Shown: piece after piece, positions 7,616 to 15,487 of the stretch
Layout: each line of letters begins with the position of its first letter
How positions within the stretch are numbered: the stretch's first letter is position 1
DNA from: Aneurinibacillus tyrosinisolvens
GTDB lineage: Bacteria > Bacillota > Bacilli > Aneurinibacillales > Aneurinibacillaceae
NCBI RefSeq assembly: GCF_001015055.1
Contig: NZ_BBWZ01000001.1
Location: forward strand, 350,017-414,016
Direction: 5' to 3'
Length of the DNA: 64,000 bases
Translations under genes and position numbers: made by a program
Notes under the pieces: generated by a model
Database searches by the model: none
The model's input: the letters and a program-made list of their open reading frames with translations, nothing else
Told to the model about the DNA's origin: nothing

Positions 7616-8023
7616 TTATAGAAGTTTCCACTTTACGGCGCGGATGACGGTTCCTTTGCCTTCGCTTGATTCGATACTAAACTCATCCATCAGGCGCTTG
7701 ACACCGGGCAGTCCGGCTCCCAGTCCTCCGGAAGTCGAATATCCATCCTCCAGCGCTTTCATAACATCTCTAATGCCGGGACCATTATCGCGGGAGATAA
7801 TCTGAATCCCTACCCTGTCTCCTTCGGACAAAGCGGCTAATTCGATTTCTCCTTTCTTTGCATACAGGTAAATATTACGAGCCAGTTCGGATATAGCGGT
7901 TGTGATACGGGCTTGATCCACTTCACCGAATCCTAGAGATTTGGCGAGATCTCTCCCACTTTGTCGGGCAACAACGATATCCCACTCGTTATACACGTGA
8001 ATGTTTGGGTTGTTGTCCACCAT
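7616..8023 (-). CDS. rsbT: RsbT, serine/threonine kinase and RsbU activator
   Basis: A 135-residue GHKL kinase that phosphorylates RsbR and RsbS in the stressosome and then leaves to switch on RsbU. N-box 'TTAISELARNIYLYAKKG', G1 'SRDNGPGIRDV' and G2 'SGGLGAGLPGVKRLMDEF' are intact, unlike the truncated C terminus of RsbW. The start overlaps the last base of the rsbS stop codon, implying coupled translation and near-equal amounts of RsbS and RsbT. Confidence 0.95.
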   Translation of the reverse strand: MVDNNPNIHVYNEWDIVVARQSGRDLAKSLGFGEVDQARITTAISELARNIYLYAKKGEIELAALSEGDRVGIQIISRDNGPGIRDVMKALEDGYSTSGGLGAGLPGVKRLMDEFSIESSEGKGTVIRAVKWKLL

Positions 8024-8379
8024 TATCCCTCCAGTAACTGCTTCAGTTTTTCCAAGCCTTGTTCTAAATTCATAGCCGTTTTTATATTCCGGAATCCGAT
8101 GCCAAGATCAATAAGCGTAATGCTAACAGCTGGCTGAATGCCTGTAAAAATCACTTCGCTGCCAAGGAGCTCAGACATTTTTACAACGTCTCCAAGCACA
8201 CGCGCGATATAGCTGTCGATCATTTGCACGGAAGTTAGATCAATCACAACCCCTGTAGAACCGGTTTTATGAATCATATTTAATAAATCCTGCTGGAATT
8301 GTACAGCTGTTTTATCGTCGAGCTCTACTTGAATGGAGACGAGCAGATAGTTGCCAAGTTTTAGGATAGGAATCCTCAT
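8023..8379 (-). CDS. rsbS: RsbS, stressosome STAS scaffold
   Basis: Single STAS-domain protein, 118 aa, which with RsbR forms the stressosome shell and holds RsbT. The phosphorylatable serine is in '[20 protein letters not shown]'. AGGGAGG precedes the ATG at 8379, which lies two bases after the rsbR stop; rsbT overlaps its end. Only one RsbR paralogue is present in this window. Confidence 0.95.
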   Translation of the reverse strand: MRIPILKLGNYLLVSIQVELDDKTAVQFQQDLLNMIHKTGSTGVVIDLTSVQMIDSYIARVLGDVVKMSELLGSEVIFTGIQPAVSITLIDLGIGFRNIKTAMNLEQGLEKLKQLLEG

Positions 8380-8381
8380 TT

Positions 8382-9233
8382 TTATATACCTCCCTTATGT
8401 ATGTCTGTAATTTCTTTACCTGTTTTTGATAAAGCGACACGAAGTCCCTGATCCATCGAGCTCAATGTTGTAAGCATGTCCATATCAACTCCCAGGCTTA
8501 TCATTGTTTGGGCAATCTCGGGGCGGATGCCTACGACGATACATTCGGCACCGATTAAATGAATGGCTTCCGCTGCTTTAATAATATATTGTGCGACCAT
8601 CGTATTCACTTCTGCCACACCTGTAATGTCAACAAGCACGACTTTGCTTTCATATTTTATAGCGCCGTATAGAAGGTTTTGTGTAATAAGCTCCGCTCTC
8701 TCTGTATCAATGGCCCCTATAATGGGCATGACGGCGATATTCTCAAGCACCGGAATCAGGGGTGCTGATAATTCCATAATCGCAGAACGATGAGCTAGAA
8801 TTTTATTCTTCCAGGAGGACGCATAGATGTCATGTATTACCTTATTAAAATGAAAGAAGAAACCATCTGCTTCTTTCACCAAATCAATAAGACGTGTCGG
8901 GTTTTGCTGCGGTTCGTCCATCTCCAGGATAATCTCTCTTATAAAATAAAAGGACTGAATCACGTCCGATACAGGAACGTCCGCCTCTGTACAGATGGGG
9001 ACATGGACATAAAATGATTTTTCAATTCTATCCATCGCCTGTGTTCTCATTTCTTCGTCCTCGGAGAAGAAATCTGAAAGGTGACGCAGAAAACCGTCCT
9101 TAAGGATGTTGTGGAAAAAGGCTTCAATTGGTTGCCTATAGGAAGAAAAATGGCTCAGTCGTTTTTGCTCCCATAATTTGCTTATTGCATCTTGGTTATC
9201 ATCAATTAATTGTTGAGAAGTCTTCCTGAACAT
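8382..9233 (-). CDS. rsbR: RsbR-type stressosome sensor
   Basis: RsbR proteins carry an N-terminal non-haem globin-like sensory domain (here about residues 1-140, helical) and a C-terminal STAS domain (about 155-275) that builds the stressosome core with RsbS. The two positions phosphorylated by RsbT are recognisable as Thr in '[15 protein letters not shown]' and '[16 protein letters not shown]'. Length 283 is close to RsbRA. TAGGAGTG stands before the ATG at 9233. It heads the minus-strand operon; the shared intergenic region with the plus-strand stress genes begins at 9234. Confidence 0.9.
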   Translation of the reverse strand: MFRKTSQQLIDDNQDAISKLWEQKRLSHFSSYRQPIEAFFHNILKDGFLRHLSDFFSEDEEMRTQAMDRIEKSFYVHVPICTEADVPVSDVIQSFYFIREIILEMDEPQQNPTRLIDLVKEADGFFFHFNKVIHDIYASSWKNKILAHRSAIMELSAPLIPVLENIAVMPIIGAIDTERAELITQNLLYGAIKYESKVVLVDITGVAEVNTMVAQYIIKAAEAIHLIGAECIVVGIRPEIAQTMISLGVDMDMLTTLSSMDQGLRVALSKTGKEITDIHKGGI

Positions 9234-9331
9234 AGTCGCACTCCTATCTTAAACTCTTTCCGATCCTTCTTTTCGATACTAACGCGAATAATTATCATCG
9301 GGTAAATTCTCCTCAATTCTATCTTATCATA

Positions 9332-9357
9332 GTTTATGGTCGAAAAAACACGGGTAA
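9332..9357 (+). promoter_or_regulatory. Sigma-B promoter of the DUF948/DUF5665 pair
   Basis: GTTTAT (9332-9337), 14 bases, GGGTAA (9352-9357). It has the same spacing and -10 as the promoter within the sigB operon and lies 35 bases before the GTG start at 9392. Confidence 0.75.
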
Positions 9358-9391
9358 TGAACATCATACGACACCAAGGGAGGAGATAATT

Positions 9392-9829
9392 GTGCAAACG
9401 GCAATTATTATAGGTATCATTGTCGTCGCGCTTGCGATTGCGGCGGTCGCTTTCATGCTCGTCCAGTTCTTTCGCAATCTGAGCCAGCTTATTAAGCAAA
9501 CAGATGAAACGATACAGCACCTTCAGCTGAACGTGGATCAGATTGTTGCCCGTTTGGATGTTTCGCTGGAAGACTTAAATGTCATTTCCAAGGATTTAAC
9601 AACGAAGATGGATAAGCTGGACAGTACCTTTACAGCAGTTGACTCTATCGGGCAGGGTGTAACAACGCTATCGAACCACGTCCAAGAAAAAGTATCACGC
9701 CCGCCTCATTGGGCGGATAAAGTTCTTGAATGGCTGACCGCCGGGTTTACTGTATATAACGGGTTTGAAAAAATGCGCAGCAGCAGTGAAACAAAAGCGA
9801 TTGAGGTGAGACAGCGTGCCCGGTTCTAA
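9392..9829 (+). CDS. DUF948 membrane-anchored general stress protein (YtxG-like)
   Basis: The 145-residue product has one N-terminal membrane segment (about 3-25, IIIGIIVVALAIAAVAFMLV), then an amphipathic coiled-coil region ('LIKQTDETIQHLQLNVDQIV', 'DLTTKMDKLDSTFTAVD') typical of DUF948. B. subtilis YtxG of this family is a sigma-B-controlled general stress protein, matching the sigma-B promoter just upstream. GTG at 9392 follows AAGGGAGGAGA. The end overlaps the next gene by 14 bases. Biochemical function unknown; probably an envelope-associated scaffold. Confidence 0.85.
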   Translation: MQTAIIIGIIVVALAIAAVAFMLVQFFRNLSQLIKQTDETIQHLQLNVDQIVARLDVSLEDLNVISKDLTTKMDKLDSTFTAVDSIGQGVTTLSNHVQEKVSRPPHWADKVLEWLTAGFTVYNGFEKMRSSSETKAIEVRQRARF

Positions 9830-10157
9830 TGTAAAAACACGGGGGAGAATCGCTCCCCCATCTCCTTATCAAAACGATGCAGTAGACACCAGGTACAAGG
9901 ACAAATGGCAGTGGCTGGCAGACAAAACGGATCAGATGCGCCTTACTGATTTTATCGAGAATTATCAAAAGCCAAGCAGAGTGATTTGGATTAACATGCT
10001 CGCGGGCGTATCCCGTGGAGTCGGCCTTACGATCGGCACCGCGCTTATTATTGCCCTGATCGGTTTTATTCTCAGTTTCTTCGTCTCCATGCCGCTCGTT
10101 GGAAAATATATCGCACAGCTGCTTGACTGGGTAAACACATTCAAGACCACAAAATAA
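9816..10157 (+). CDS. DUF5665-like membrane protein, 113 aa
   Basis: A soluble N-terminal half containing 'RLTDFIENYQKPSRVIWINM' is followed by one long hydrophobic hairpin or segment (about 76-98, TIGTALIIALIGFILSFFVS), which is the pattern of DUF5665 proteins. GTG at 9816 has GAGGTGA six bases upstream, inside the end of the DUF948 gene; a 14-base overlap implies translational coupling and a shared role. Its expression should follow sigma-B through the promoter at 9332-9357. Function unknown. Confidence 0.8.
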   Translation: MPGSNVKTRGRIAPPSPYQNDAVDTRYKDKWQWLADKTDQMRLTDFIENYQKPSRVIWINMLAGVSRGVGLTIGTALIIALIGFILSFFVSMPLVGKYIAQLLDWVNTFKTTK

Positions 10158-10163
10158 ACCCTG

Positions 10164-10198
10164 AAAAAGACTTCCGCTGTATAGACGGAAGTCTTTTT
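10164..10198. terminator. Bidirectional terminator
   Basis: AAAAAGACTTCCG (10164-10176) and CGGAAGTCTTTTT (10186-10198): a perfect 13-base inverted repeat with A/T tails on both sides, between convergent genes. Confidence 0.9.
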
Positions 10199-10202
10199 CC
10201 TG

Positions 10203-11213
10203 TTAACGAAGGGAATCAGCGGTGCTTATTGTGCGTTCCTGCATGTCCGGAACACCGGTCATCTCTTTCGCTATCCAGCGGTTAAAATCGCGCGGGCATT
10301 CCTCGTGGGGGTGAAGTCCACAGTTGCGTAAAGAAACAATCCTCGAATCTTTATGGGCAAAAGCGAAGTTGCCCCACGTAGTATTGGCCGTCTGGGCATG
10401 CTGGCCCGAAACAATCAGAACCGGATGCGGAAGCGTATGCAGAAGGCTTTCATAGTCTGATTTTAATTCCCCCGAGACATAGGCCATGGGAGCCCTGTAG
10501 GCGTTTGGACCGCCGATGAGGCTTGTATGAAAGTGACGTTCGTTCATTTCTTCATTTACAATATCCTGGTGGTAGCGTTCCTTCAGCTTCTTGTTTAGAT
10601 TCGGCTTTTGCGTGATAATTTGATACATCGTATTGCCTACAAGCGGAAGCTTCGCTGCCGTTTCCATGACTCTGTTGCCAATCCCTTTATCGTCCTGATG
10701 AGTTCGTGTTTCATGAAGAGGACTGATCAGGCATACCTTCTGGAAGAGGGCCGGTTTACGACTGATCGCTTCCAGAACAATCGGGATGCTGGAAGGGCTT
10801 GCGACAATGTTTGCATAGTCATTTACAACATCGTCAATAAAATCAAGCAGCAGGCTGCTGTATAGGTCAATGGAATATTGCAGCGGAGGTTTTTCAGAAA
10901 GACCGTATCCCAGCAAGTCCAGATTAAAAACCCGCATATGCTCTGCAAGGGAATCGAAGTTATTTCTCCACTCATAAGAAGAAGAACCCACTTCCAAACC
11001 GTGAAGGAGGATGAGCGAGTCCCCTGAGCCCTTGCGGATGTAGTGTACATCCCCGTACCGTGAGCGATACACCCGTTCGGCCGCCTGGAAGGCATCCGGC
11101 ATTTTCTTTCCCCTCATTTGATTCGTTTTATTAAAAAGTGCAGGGACTGCGATAAGCGCGGCACCGATTGCGAGACCTTTCACTACTTTATCCGTCGTCG
11201 TTCTGCTTGCCAT
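10203..11213 (-). CDS. Alpha/beta-hydrolase fold protein with atypical catalytic residues
   Basis: 336 aa with an N-terminal hydrophobic segment (about 8-26) that may anchor it to the membrane. The fold signature is clear: oxyanion-loop 'SLILLHGLEVGSSSYEWR', 'VFNLDLLGYGLSEKP', then strand-elbow 'ANIVASPSSIPIVLEAI', and C-terminal 'NCGLHPHEECPRDFNRWI'. The elbow lacks the usual GxSxG: aligned to it the nucleophile position reads Pro, with Ser on both sides, and the GH before PHEE reads GLH, so the His is shifted. It may be a pseudoenzyme, or use neighbouring Ser and His. A sigma-B-like site (11264-11289) suggests stress control. AAAGGAGTGA precedes the ATG. Confidence 0.85.
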   Translation of the reverse strand: MASRTTTDKVVKGLAIGAALIAVPALFNKTNQMRGKKMPDAFQAAERVYRSRYGDVHYIRKGSGDSLILLHGLEVGSSSYEWRNNFDSLAEHMRVFNLDLLGYGLSEKPPLQYSIDLYSSLLLDFIDDVVNDYANIVASPSSIPIVLEAISRKPALFQKVCLISPLHETRTHQDDKGIGNRVMETAAKLPLVGNTMYQIITQKPNLNKKLKERYHQDIVNEEMNERHFHTSLIGGPNAYRAPMAYVSGELKSDYESLLHTLPHPVLIVSGQHAQTANTTWGNFAFAHKDSRIVSLRNCGLHPHEECPRDFNRWIAKEMTGVPDMQERTISTADSLR

Positions 11214-11263
11214 GGCAGTGAATCACTCCTTTTCAAAAAGGTTACATGCATAGTTATTGCACT

Positions 11264-11289
11264 TTACCACCCCTGGATTTTCATCAAAC
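11264..11289 (-). promoter_or_regulatory. Candidate sigma-B promoter of the hydrolase gene
   Basis: On the minus strand GTTTGA (11284-11289), 14 bases, TGGTAA (11264-11269). One mismatch to the -10 GGGTAA; the spacing equals that of the two stronger sites. About 50 bases before the start at 11213. Confidence 0.45.
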
Positions 11290-11388
11290 GGTAAGCACTC
11301 GGACGGGAAATATGAAAATAGCACCTTGCATTCTGTTTACGTAACCATCAAGATGGAATAGGAAGTTCAGGGAAAAGGAAGCGAAAAG

Positions 11389-12201
11389 ATGAAACAGGGA
11401 ATTGGGATTATTGACTCGGGTGTAGGCGGGCTTACCGTAACAAAGGAAGTGCTGCGCCAGCTCCCGAGAGAGGATATTTTATACTTTGGTGATACGGCCC
11501 GCTGTCCATACGGGCCGCGCCCTTATGATGAAGTACGCGAATTCTCCATACAAATGATTGATTTTTTATTACAGCATAAAATCAAGGCGCTTGTTATCGG
11601 CTGCAATACTGCGACCGCCGTTGTGCTGCAGGAAATAAGCGAGAAGCTTGAGATTCCGGTTATCGGTGTAATTGAGCCGGGTGCCCGTACTGCCATTAAA
11701 GAAACGAAAAGCGGGAAGGTCGCTGTCATTGGGACAGAAGGAACCATCAAGAGCGGAATGTACCAAAAAGCGCTGAAAAAGCTGAGCCCGAAGGTGGAGG
11801 TTGTAAGCCTGGCTTGCCCGGCGCTCGTTCCGTTCGTGGAAGGCGGGCATTTGCATGATCCTGAGGGGCTTGCTATTGTGCAGGAAGCGCTGGAACCTCT
11901 TCGCGGGCATACATTTGATACGCTTATTCTCGGCTGTACCCACTACCCGCTTATTTCCCATTTTATCCAGCAGGTTGTAGGACCCGAGGTTACACTCATA
12001 AGCTCAGCGGAAGAGGCGGCCAGGGAGCTGAGCGCGGTTCTGTCATACCGGCGTATGCTGGCAAACGGGGGCGAAATCATCAATACGAAGCACCGTTTTT
12101 TTGCGAGTGGAAACAAGCAATTGTTTATCTCTATCGCAGAAGAGTGGCTCGGTATTAAGGTAGAGGCGGAGCAAATTGATTTGGAATCCGCTCTCGAATA
12201 A
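11389..12201 (+). CDS. racE: Glutamate racemase
   Basis: Converts L- to D-glutamate for peptidoglycan in the cytoplasm. 270 aa, standard length. 'GIIDSGVGGLTVTKEVL', 'YFGDTARCPYG', the two catalytic cysteines in 'GCNTATAV' (about Cys72) and 'ILGCTHYPLI' (about Cys183) are all present. AAAAGGAAG precedes the ATG. It opens the racE-gerM-rph-rdgB-yfcE block conserved with B. subtilis. The ysmB-type MarR gene that stands before racE there is not seen; the sigB region occupies that place. Confidence 0.97.
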   Translation: MKQGIGIIDSGVGGLTVTKEVLRQLPREDILYFGDTARCPYGPRPYDEVREFSIQMIDFLLQHKIKALVIGCNTATAVVLQEISEKLEIPVIGVIEPGARTAIKETKSGKVAVIGTEGTIKSGMYQKALKKLSPKVEVVSLACPALVPFVEGGHLHDPEGLAIVQEALEPLRGHTFDTLILGCTHYPLISHFIQQVVGPEVTLISSAEEAARELSAVLSYRRMLANGGEIINTKHRFFASGNKQLFISIAEEWLGIKVEAEQIDLESALE

Positions 12202-12218
12202 AAATCAGGACAAAGTAT

Positions 12219-12248
12219 GTATAATTCCCGAATAGGCTCGTATACATA
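12219..12248 (+). promoter_or_regulatory. Candidate sigma-E promoter of gerM
   Basis: GTATAAT (12219-12225), a 15-base spacer and TATACATA (12241-12248) resemble the sigma-E pattern (kmATAtt, cATACAnT). B. subtilis gerM is a mother-cell gene. The match is partial. Confidence 0.35.
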
Positions 12249-12279
12249 GTAGTACAAACCGAGTCTAGGAGGGGAAACA

Positions 12280-13326
12280 ATGGCACGTAAACTTATCATG
12301 GGAAGTGCCTTTATCAGTTTTTTATTATTGTTAAGCGGATGCGGGCTGTTCGGTCCGAAGGATGTGTCAAGCAACGGCATAGACCCGCCCCAGCTCCAAA
12401 CGCCTGCGGCTAACAGCGAAAAAGTAAACGCACCGCAGGCAGTCGGCCAGGCAAAACAGGCGGAGGGAGCAGCCGTCCATAAGATTTACGTCGTGGACGC
12501 TGACGGATTCGTTGTACCCTGGGCCGTGGAGATCCCAAAATCAAAAGGGTTAGCCAAGCAAGTATTGAATTACATGGTAAAAGGCAGCGAAGGGGAAAAG
12601 CTGCTTCCAGCCGGGTTCAGGGCCGTTCTTCCGGCAGGGACAAAAGTGCTGGGCATGGTAATTAAAAACGGGGTAGCCACGGTTGATTTTTCGCCGGAGT
12701 TTAAGAAGTATAGAGCGGAGGATGAACAGAAGATTTTAGACGCTGTTACCTGGGCGCTTACCGAAATTGATACGATTAAAGAAGTGAACATTCAAATCAA
12801 CGGGCATCCGCAGGACGTCATGCCGATAAATGGGACGCCGATTTCCCTTTTAAGCCGGGAGAACGGAATTAATAGGGAGCTTGCAGATAATGTGAAAGTA
12901 GGCCAAACGATGCCTGTGACCATCTATTTCCAGGGCCAGGTTTCGGACAAAGAGTCTTACTTCGTTCCGGTAACACGCCTCGTCCCGCAACAGAAAGACA
13001 AAAGCATGGCAGCCATGAAGGAGCTAATTCAAGGTCCGAAGCAGGGATCGACGTTGTTCCCTTCCATGCTTCCTTCGACAAACGTACTGAGTATAAAACA
13101 GCAAAAAGATATCATGGTTGTTAACTTTGACAACAAATTGCTTTCCTATAACCAGGGAAAAGCCAACCCGGAAGCGCTTGAAGCGATCGTGCTTTCTCTG
13201 ACCGAGAATTCGAATGCCAAGAAGGTTCAGATTATGGTAGGCGGGAAAGCGACGGCAAAAGCAGGCGGCGTTGATTATTCCAAACCGGTCAGCCGTCCGC
13301 AGGTCATTAACAGTCAGCCTTATTAA
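12280..13326 (+). CDS. gerM: GerM, sporulation/germination lipoprotein
   Basis: 348 aa. A lipoprotein signal peptide ends at 'LLLLSGCG', with the lipidated Cys at about residue 21, so the protein is membrane-attached and extracytoplasmic. Two GerMN domains follow: about residues 70-185 ('IYVVDADGFVVPWAVEIP', 'GVATVDFSPEF') and about 205-330 ('VTIYFQGQ', 'MVVNFDNKLL'). GerM is needed for engulfment-stage envelope assembly and germination in B. subtilis, where it also follows racE. TAGGAGGGG precedes the ATG. The end is followed by a terminator. Confidence 0.95.
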   Translation: MARKLIMGSAFISFLLLLSGCGLFGPKDVSSNGIDPPQLQTPAANSEKVNAPQAVGQAKQAEGAAVHKIYVVDADGFVVPWAVEIPKSKGLAKQVLNYMVKGSEGEKLLPAGFRAVLPAGTKVLGMVIKNGVATVDFSPEFKKYRAEDEQKILDAVTWALTEIDTIKEVNIQINGHPQDVMPINGTPISLLSRENGINRELADNVKVGQTMPVTIYFQGQVSDKESYFVPVTRLVPQQKDKSMAAMKELIQGPKQGSTLFPSMLPSTNVLSIKQQKDIMVVNFDNKLLSYNQGKANPEALEAIVLSLTENSNAKKVQIMVGGKATAKAGGVDYSKPVSRPQVINSQPY

Positions 13327-13334
13327 TTCAGAGG

Positions 13335-13365
13335 AAGAGGTGGGAATATTCACCTCTTTTTCTTT
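13335..13365 (+). terminator. Intrinsic terminator of gerM
   Basis: AAGAGGTG, 8-base loop, CACCTCTT then TTTCTTTT. Confidence 0.8.
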
Positions 13366-13412
13366 TCCCGTTTAGAATGCGGGCCGCTCAGTACATTTTA
13401 TCCGGGCGGTTG

Positions 13413-13421
13413 TGCTATAAT
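13413..13421 (+). promoter_or_regulatory. Extended -10 promoter of rph
   Basis: TGC followed by TATAAT (13416-13421), 33 bases before the start. No good -35 is seen; extended -10 sites often lack one. Confidence 0.45.
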
Positions 13422-13453
13422 AAGCCAGAAATAAGCAATTGGGAGGGAATGCC

Positions 13454-14218
13454 ATGCGTGCCGATGGGCGGAATAAAAACGAGATAAGACCGATTACGAT
13501 ATCGACCGATTATATAAAACATGCAGAAGGCTCCGTACTAATCGAGGTCGGGGATACGAAGGTGATTTGCACTGCAACCGTTGAGGAAAAGGTTCCTCCT
13601 TTTATGCGGGGACAGGGAAAAGGCTGGGTGACCGCAGAATACTCCATGCTGCCCCGTGCAACAGAAACGCGCAATGTAAGGGAGTCGAGCCGCGGTAAAG
13701 TGAGCGGCCGCACACAGGAGATCCAGCGGTTAATCGGAAGGGCCCTTCGCTCTGTTGTTGATCTGGCAGCCCTTGGCGAGCGGACAATCTGGCTTGATTG
13801 CGATGTCATTCAGGCGGACGGGGGAACGCGGACAGCTTCCATTACAGGGGCGTACGTTGCGATGGTTATCGCGATGGGCAAAGCGCTGAAAAACCAGGGA
13901 GCGTCCGGTTTGCCTGTCACCGATTTTCTCGCCGCAACGAGCGTAGGGATTATCGATGACGAAGTATATCTTGATCTTTGTTATACGGAGGATTCACGTG
14001 CGAAGGTAGACATGAACATCGTGATGACAGGAAGCGGCAAGTATGTGGAAGTCCAGGGGACAGGGGAAGAAGCTCCATTCAGCCCGGAAGAACTCCAGGA
14101 ACTGCTCGTTTCCGGCAGAGAAGGAATTGCGAACTTAATTGAGGCACAGAAAAAGGCGCTCGGTGAACTGGCAGCGCTCGTTGGGATAAAGGAGCAGGAG
14201 AAAGTTCGCCATGGATAA
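13454..14218 (+). CDS. rph: RNase PH
   Basis: 3'-5' phosphorolytic exoribonuclease that trims tRNA precursors. 254 aa. '[15 protein letters not shown]', '[20 protein letters not shown]', '[14 protein letters not shown]' and '[18 protein letters not shown]' are diagnostic. The ATG at 13454 is used because GGGAGG lies nine bases upstream; an in-frame TTG at 13439 precedes this site. The last eight bases overlap rdgB. Confidence 0.97.
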   Translation: MRADGRNKNEIRPITISTDYIKHAEGSVLIEVGDTKVICTATVEEKVPPFMRGQGKGWVTAEYSMLPRATETRNVRESSRGKVSGRTQEIQRLIGRALRSVVDLAALGERTIWLDCDVIQADGGTRTASITGAYVAMVIAMGKALKNQGASGLPVTDFLAATSVGIIDDEVYLDLCYTEDSRAKVDMNIVMTGSGKYVEVQGTGEEAPFSPEELQELLVSGREGIANLIEAQKKALGELAALVGIKEQEKVRHG

Positions 14219-14831
14219 GGGTCTTTCGTTTCCGTGGCAAAACATTGTCCTTGCCACAAAGAACAAGGGGAAAGTGAAAGAGTTTACCCGGCTGCTCGCT
14301 TCTTTTCCTGCTAAAGTGCTTACGACTGCCGATTTTCCGGATCTGGAAGACGTAGTGGAGGATGGAGCAACGTTCGAGGCGAATGCAGTAAAGAAGGCGG
14401 AAACAATTAGCCGGGAAACCGGCTTTCCTGCGCTCGCGGACGATTCAGGACTGGAAGTTGATGCTCTCCAGGGGAAACCAGGGGTGTATTCGGCGCGCTT
14501 TGCAGGCCTGCATGGGGACGACAGGGCAAATAACGAGAAGCTTGTTTCTTTATTAAAGAATGTTCCTTCAGAGGAGCGGCAGGCCCGGTTTGTTTCAGTT
14601 CTCGCTTTTGCGGTGCCGGGAGAGAAGACGCTGGTGGCGAGGGGGACGTGTGAGGGGCAAATTGTGCTTGAACCGGCAGGCGGGCACGGCTTCGGATACG
14701 ATCCGTTTTTTTACCTGCCTGATAAAGGATGCACGATGGCTGAACTGCTCCTGGAAGAGAAGAACAAGATTAGCCACCGCGGACAGGCGATGGACAAACT
14801 AAAGTCTCTAATGGAGGAGCGTTTCTCATGA
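14211..14831 (+). CDS. rdgB: XTP/dITP diphosphatase (RdgB/HAM1)
   Basis: House-cleaning nucleotide pyrophosphatase that removes non-canonical purine NTPs. 206 aa with '[17 protein letters not shown]', '[18 protein letters not shown]', '[10 protein letters not shown]' and '[11 protein letters not shown]', all family signatures. The ATG lies inside the end of rph (overlap 8), and the stop overlaps yfcE by 4 bases, so rph-rdgB-yfcE is a tightly coupled operon equal to rph-ysnA-ysnB of B. subtilis. Confidence 0.97.
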   Translation: MDKGLSFPWQNIVLATKNKGKVKEFTRLLASFPAKVLTTADFPDLEDVVEDGATFEANAVKKAETISRETGFPALADDSGLEVDALQGKPGVYSARFAGLHGDDRANNEKLVSLLKNVPSEERQARFVSVLAFAVPGEKTLVARGTCEGQIVLEPAGGHGFGYDPFFYLPDKGCTMAELLLEEKNKISHRGQAMDKLKSLMEERFS

Positions 14832-15358
14832 AGTTTCTCGTGGTAAGTGATACACATGGAAGCACGGAAGCTTTATCTTCTATTCTAGAGCGCCATCCGG
14901 GTTTAGACGTTTATCACTGCGGCGACTTCTGTTATCCGCGCGCGCAGTTTCCCGGTTTTACTTATGTACACGGAAACTGTGATTTTGACCCGGCGACCCC
15001 CGCGGAAACCGTTCTGAATGTAGGTTCCCTTCGTATTTTCCAAACACACGGGCATACATATGGAGTAAAAGAAGCGTTAACAAGACTGCATTACCGCGCT
15101 GCGGAACTGGGGGCTAATCTCGCGCTGTTCGGCCATACCCATGTCCCGGCAGCACTGCTGAATGAGGGGATTCTTCTGCTGAATCCCGGCAGCCTTCTCC
15201 TGCCGCGTCTTTATCCTGTTCCGACATACGTTGTCGTGGAGACAGAAGATGAGCCGGCGGAGGGAGAGGATGAGATCTCGCTCCATGTAACCTTTTATTC
15301 CTCTGCCGGCGAACGGCAGGAGAAGCTGGGCGGTTCTTATCACGTGCGGCGGGTTTAA
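14828..15358 (+). CDS. Metallophosphoesterase, YfcE/YsnB family
   Basis: 176 aa, MJ0936/YfcE type. Metal-binding motifs: 'VVSDTHG' (Asp, His), 'HCGDFCYP', 'VHGNCDF' (in place of the usual GNCD), 'TYGVKEAL' preceded by HGH, and 'FGHTHVP'. These enzymes hydrolyse phosphodiesters in the cytoplasm; the natural substrate is uncertain. The ATGA overlap with rdgB makes it the third gene of the operon. A pair of palindromes follows it. Confidence 0.9.
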   Translation: MKFLVVSDTHGSTEALSSILERHPGLDVYHCGDFCYPRAQFPGFTYVHGNCDFDPATPAETVLNVGSLRIFQTHGHTYGVKEALTRLHYRAAELGANLALFGHTHVPAALLNEGILLLNPGSLLLPRLYPVPTYVVVETEDEPAEGEDEISLHVTFYSSAGERQEKLGGSYHVRRV

Positions 15359-15378
15359 ATAAGGAATGGATTTTTTTC

Positions 15379-15409
15379 GTAGATAAGAAAGTATAACTTT
15401 CTTATCTAC
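15379..15409. repeat. Perfect palindrome, first of a pair
   Basis: GTAGATAAGAAAGT and its exact complement separated by ATA: 14-base arms, 3-base loop. Neither side has the downstream T-run of an intrinsic terminator. It is 14 bases before a second dyad. Confidence 0.85.
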
Positions 15410-15423
15410 ATAAGGGCAACTAA

Positions 15424-15475
15424 GGCTATCGCCAGCGCCTACGGCTTGGCGATAGCCAAGTTTTCTTTAAGAAAA
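15424..15475. repeat. GC-rich dyad plus short AT palindrome, candidate dispersed repeat element
   Basis: GGCTATCGCCA (15424-15434) and TGGCGATAGCC (15447-15457) enclose GCGCCTACGGCT; immediately after is TTTTCTTTAAGAAAA, a third palindrome. The three dyads together (15379-15475) look like a REP- or MITE-type non-coding element. No second copy was seen in this window. Confidence 0.6.
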
Positions 15476-15487
15476 GGAGGTGGACCC

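Noticed and set aside
15379..15409. Intrinsic terminator of the yfcE gene
   Set aside because: Perfect stem but no T-run on either strand after it.
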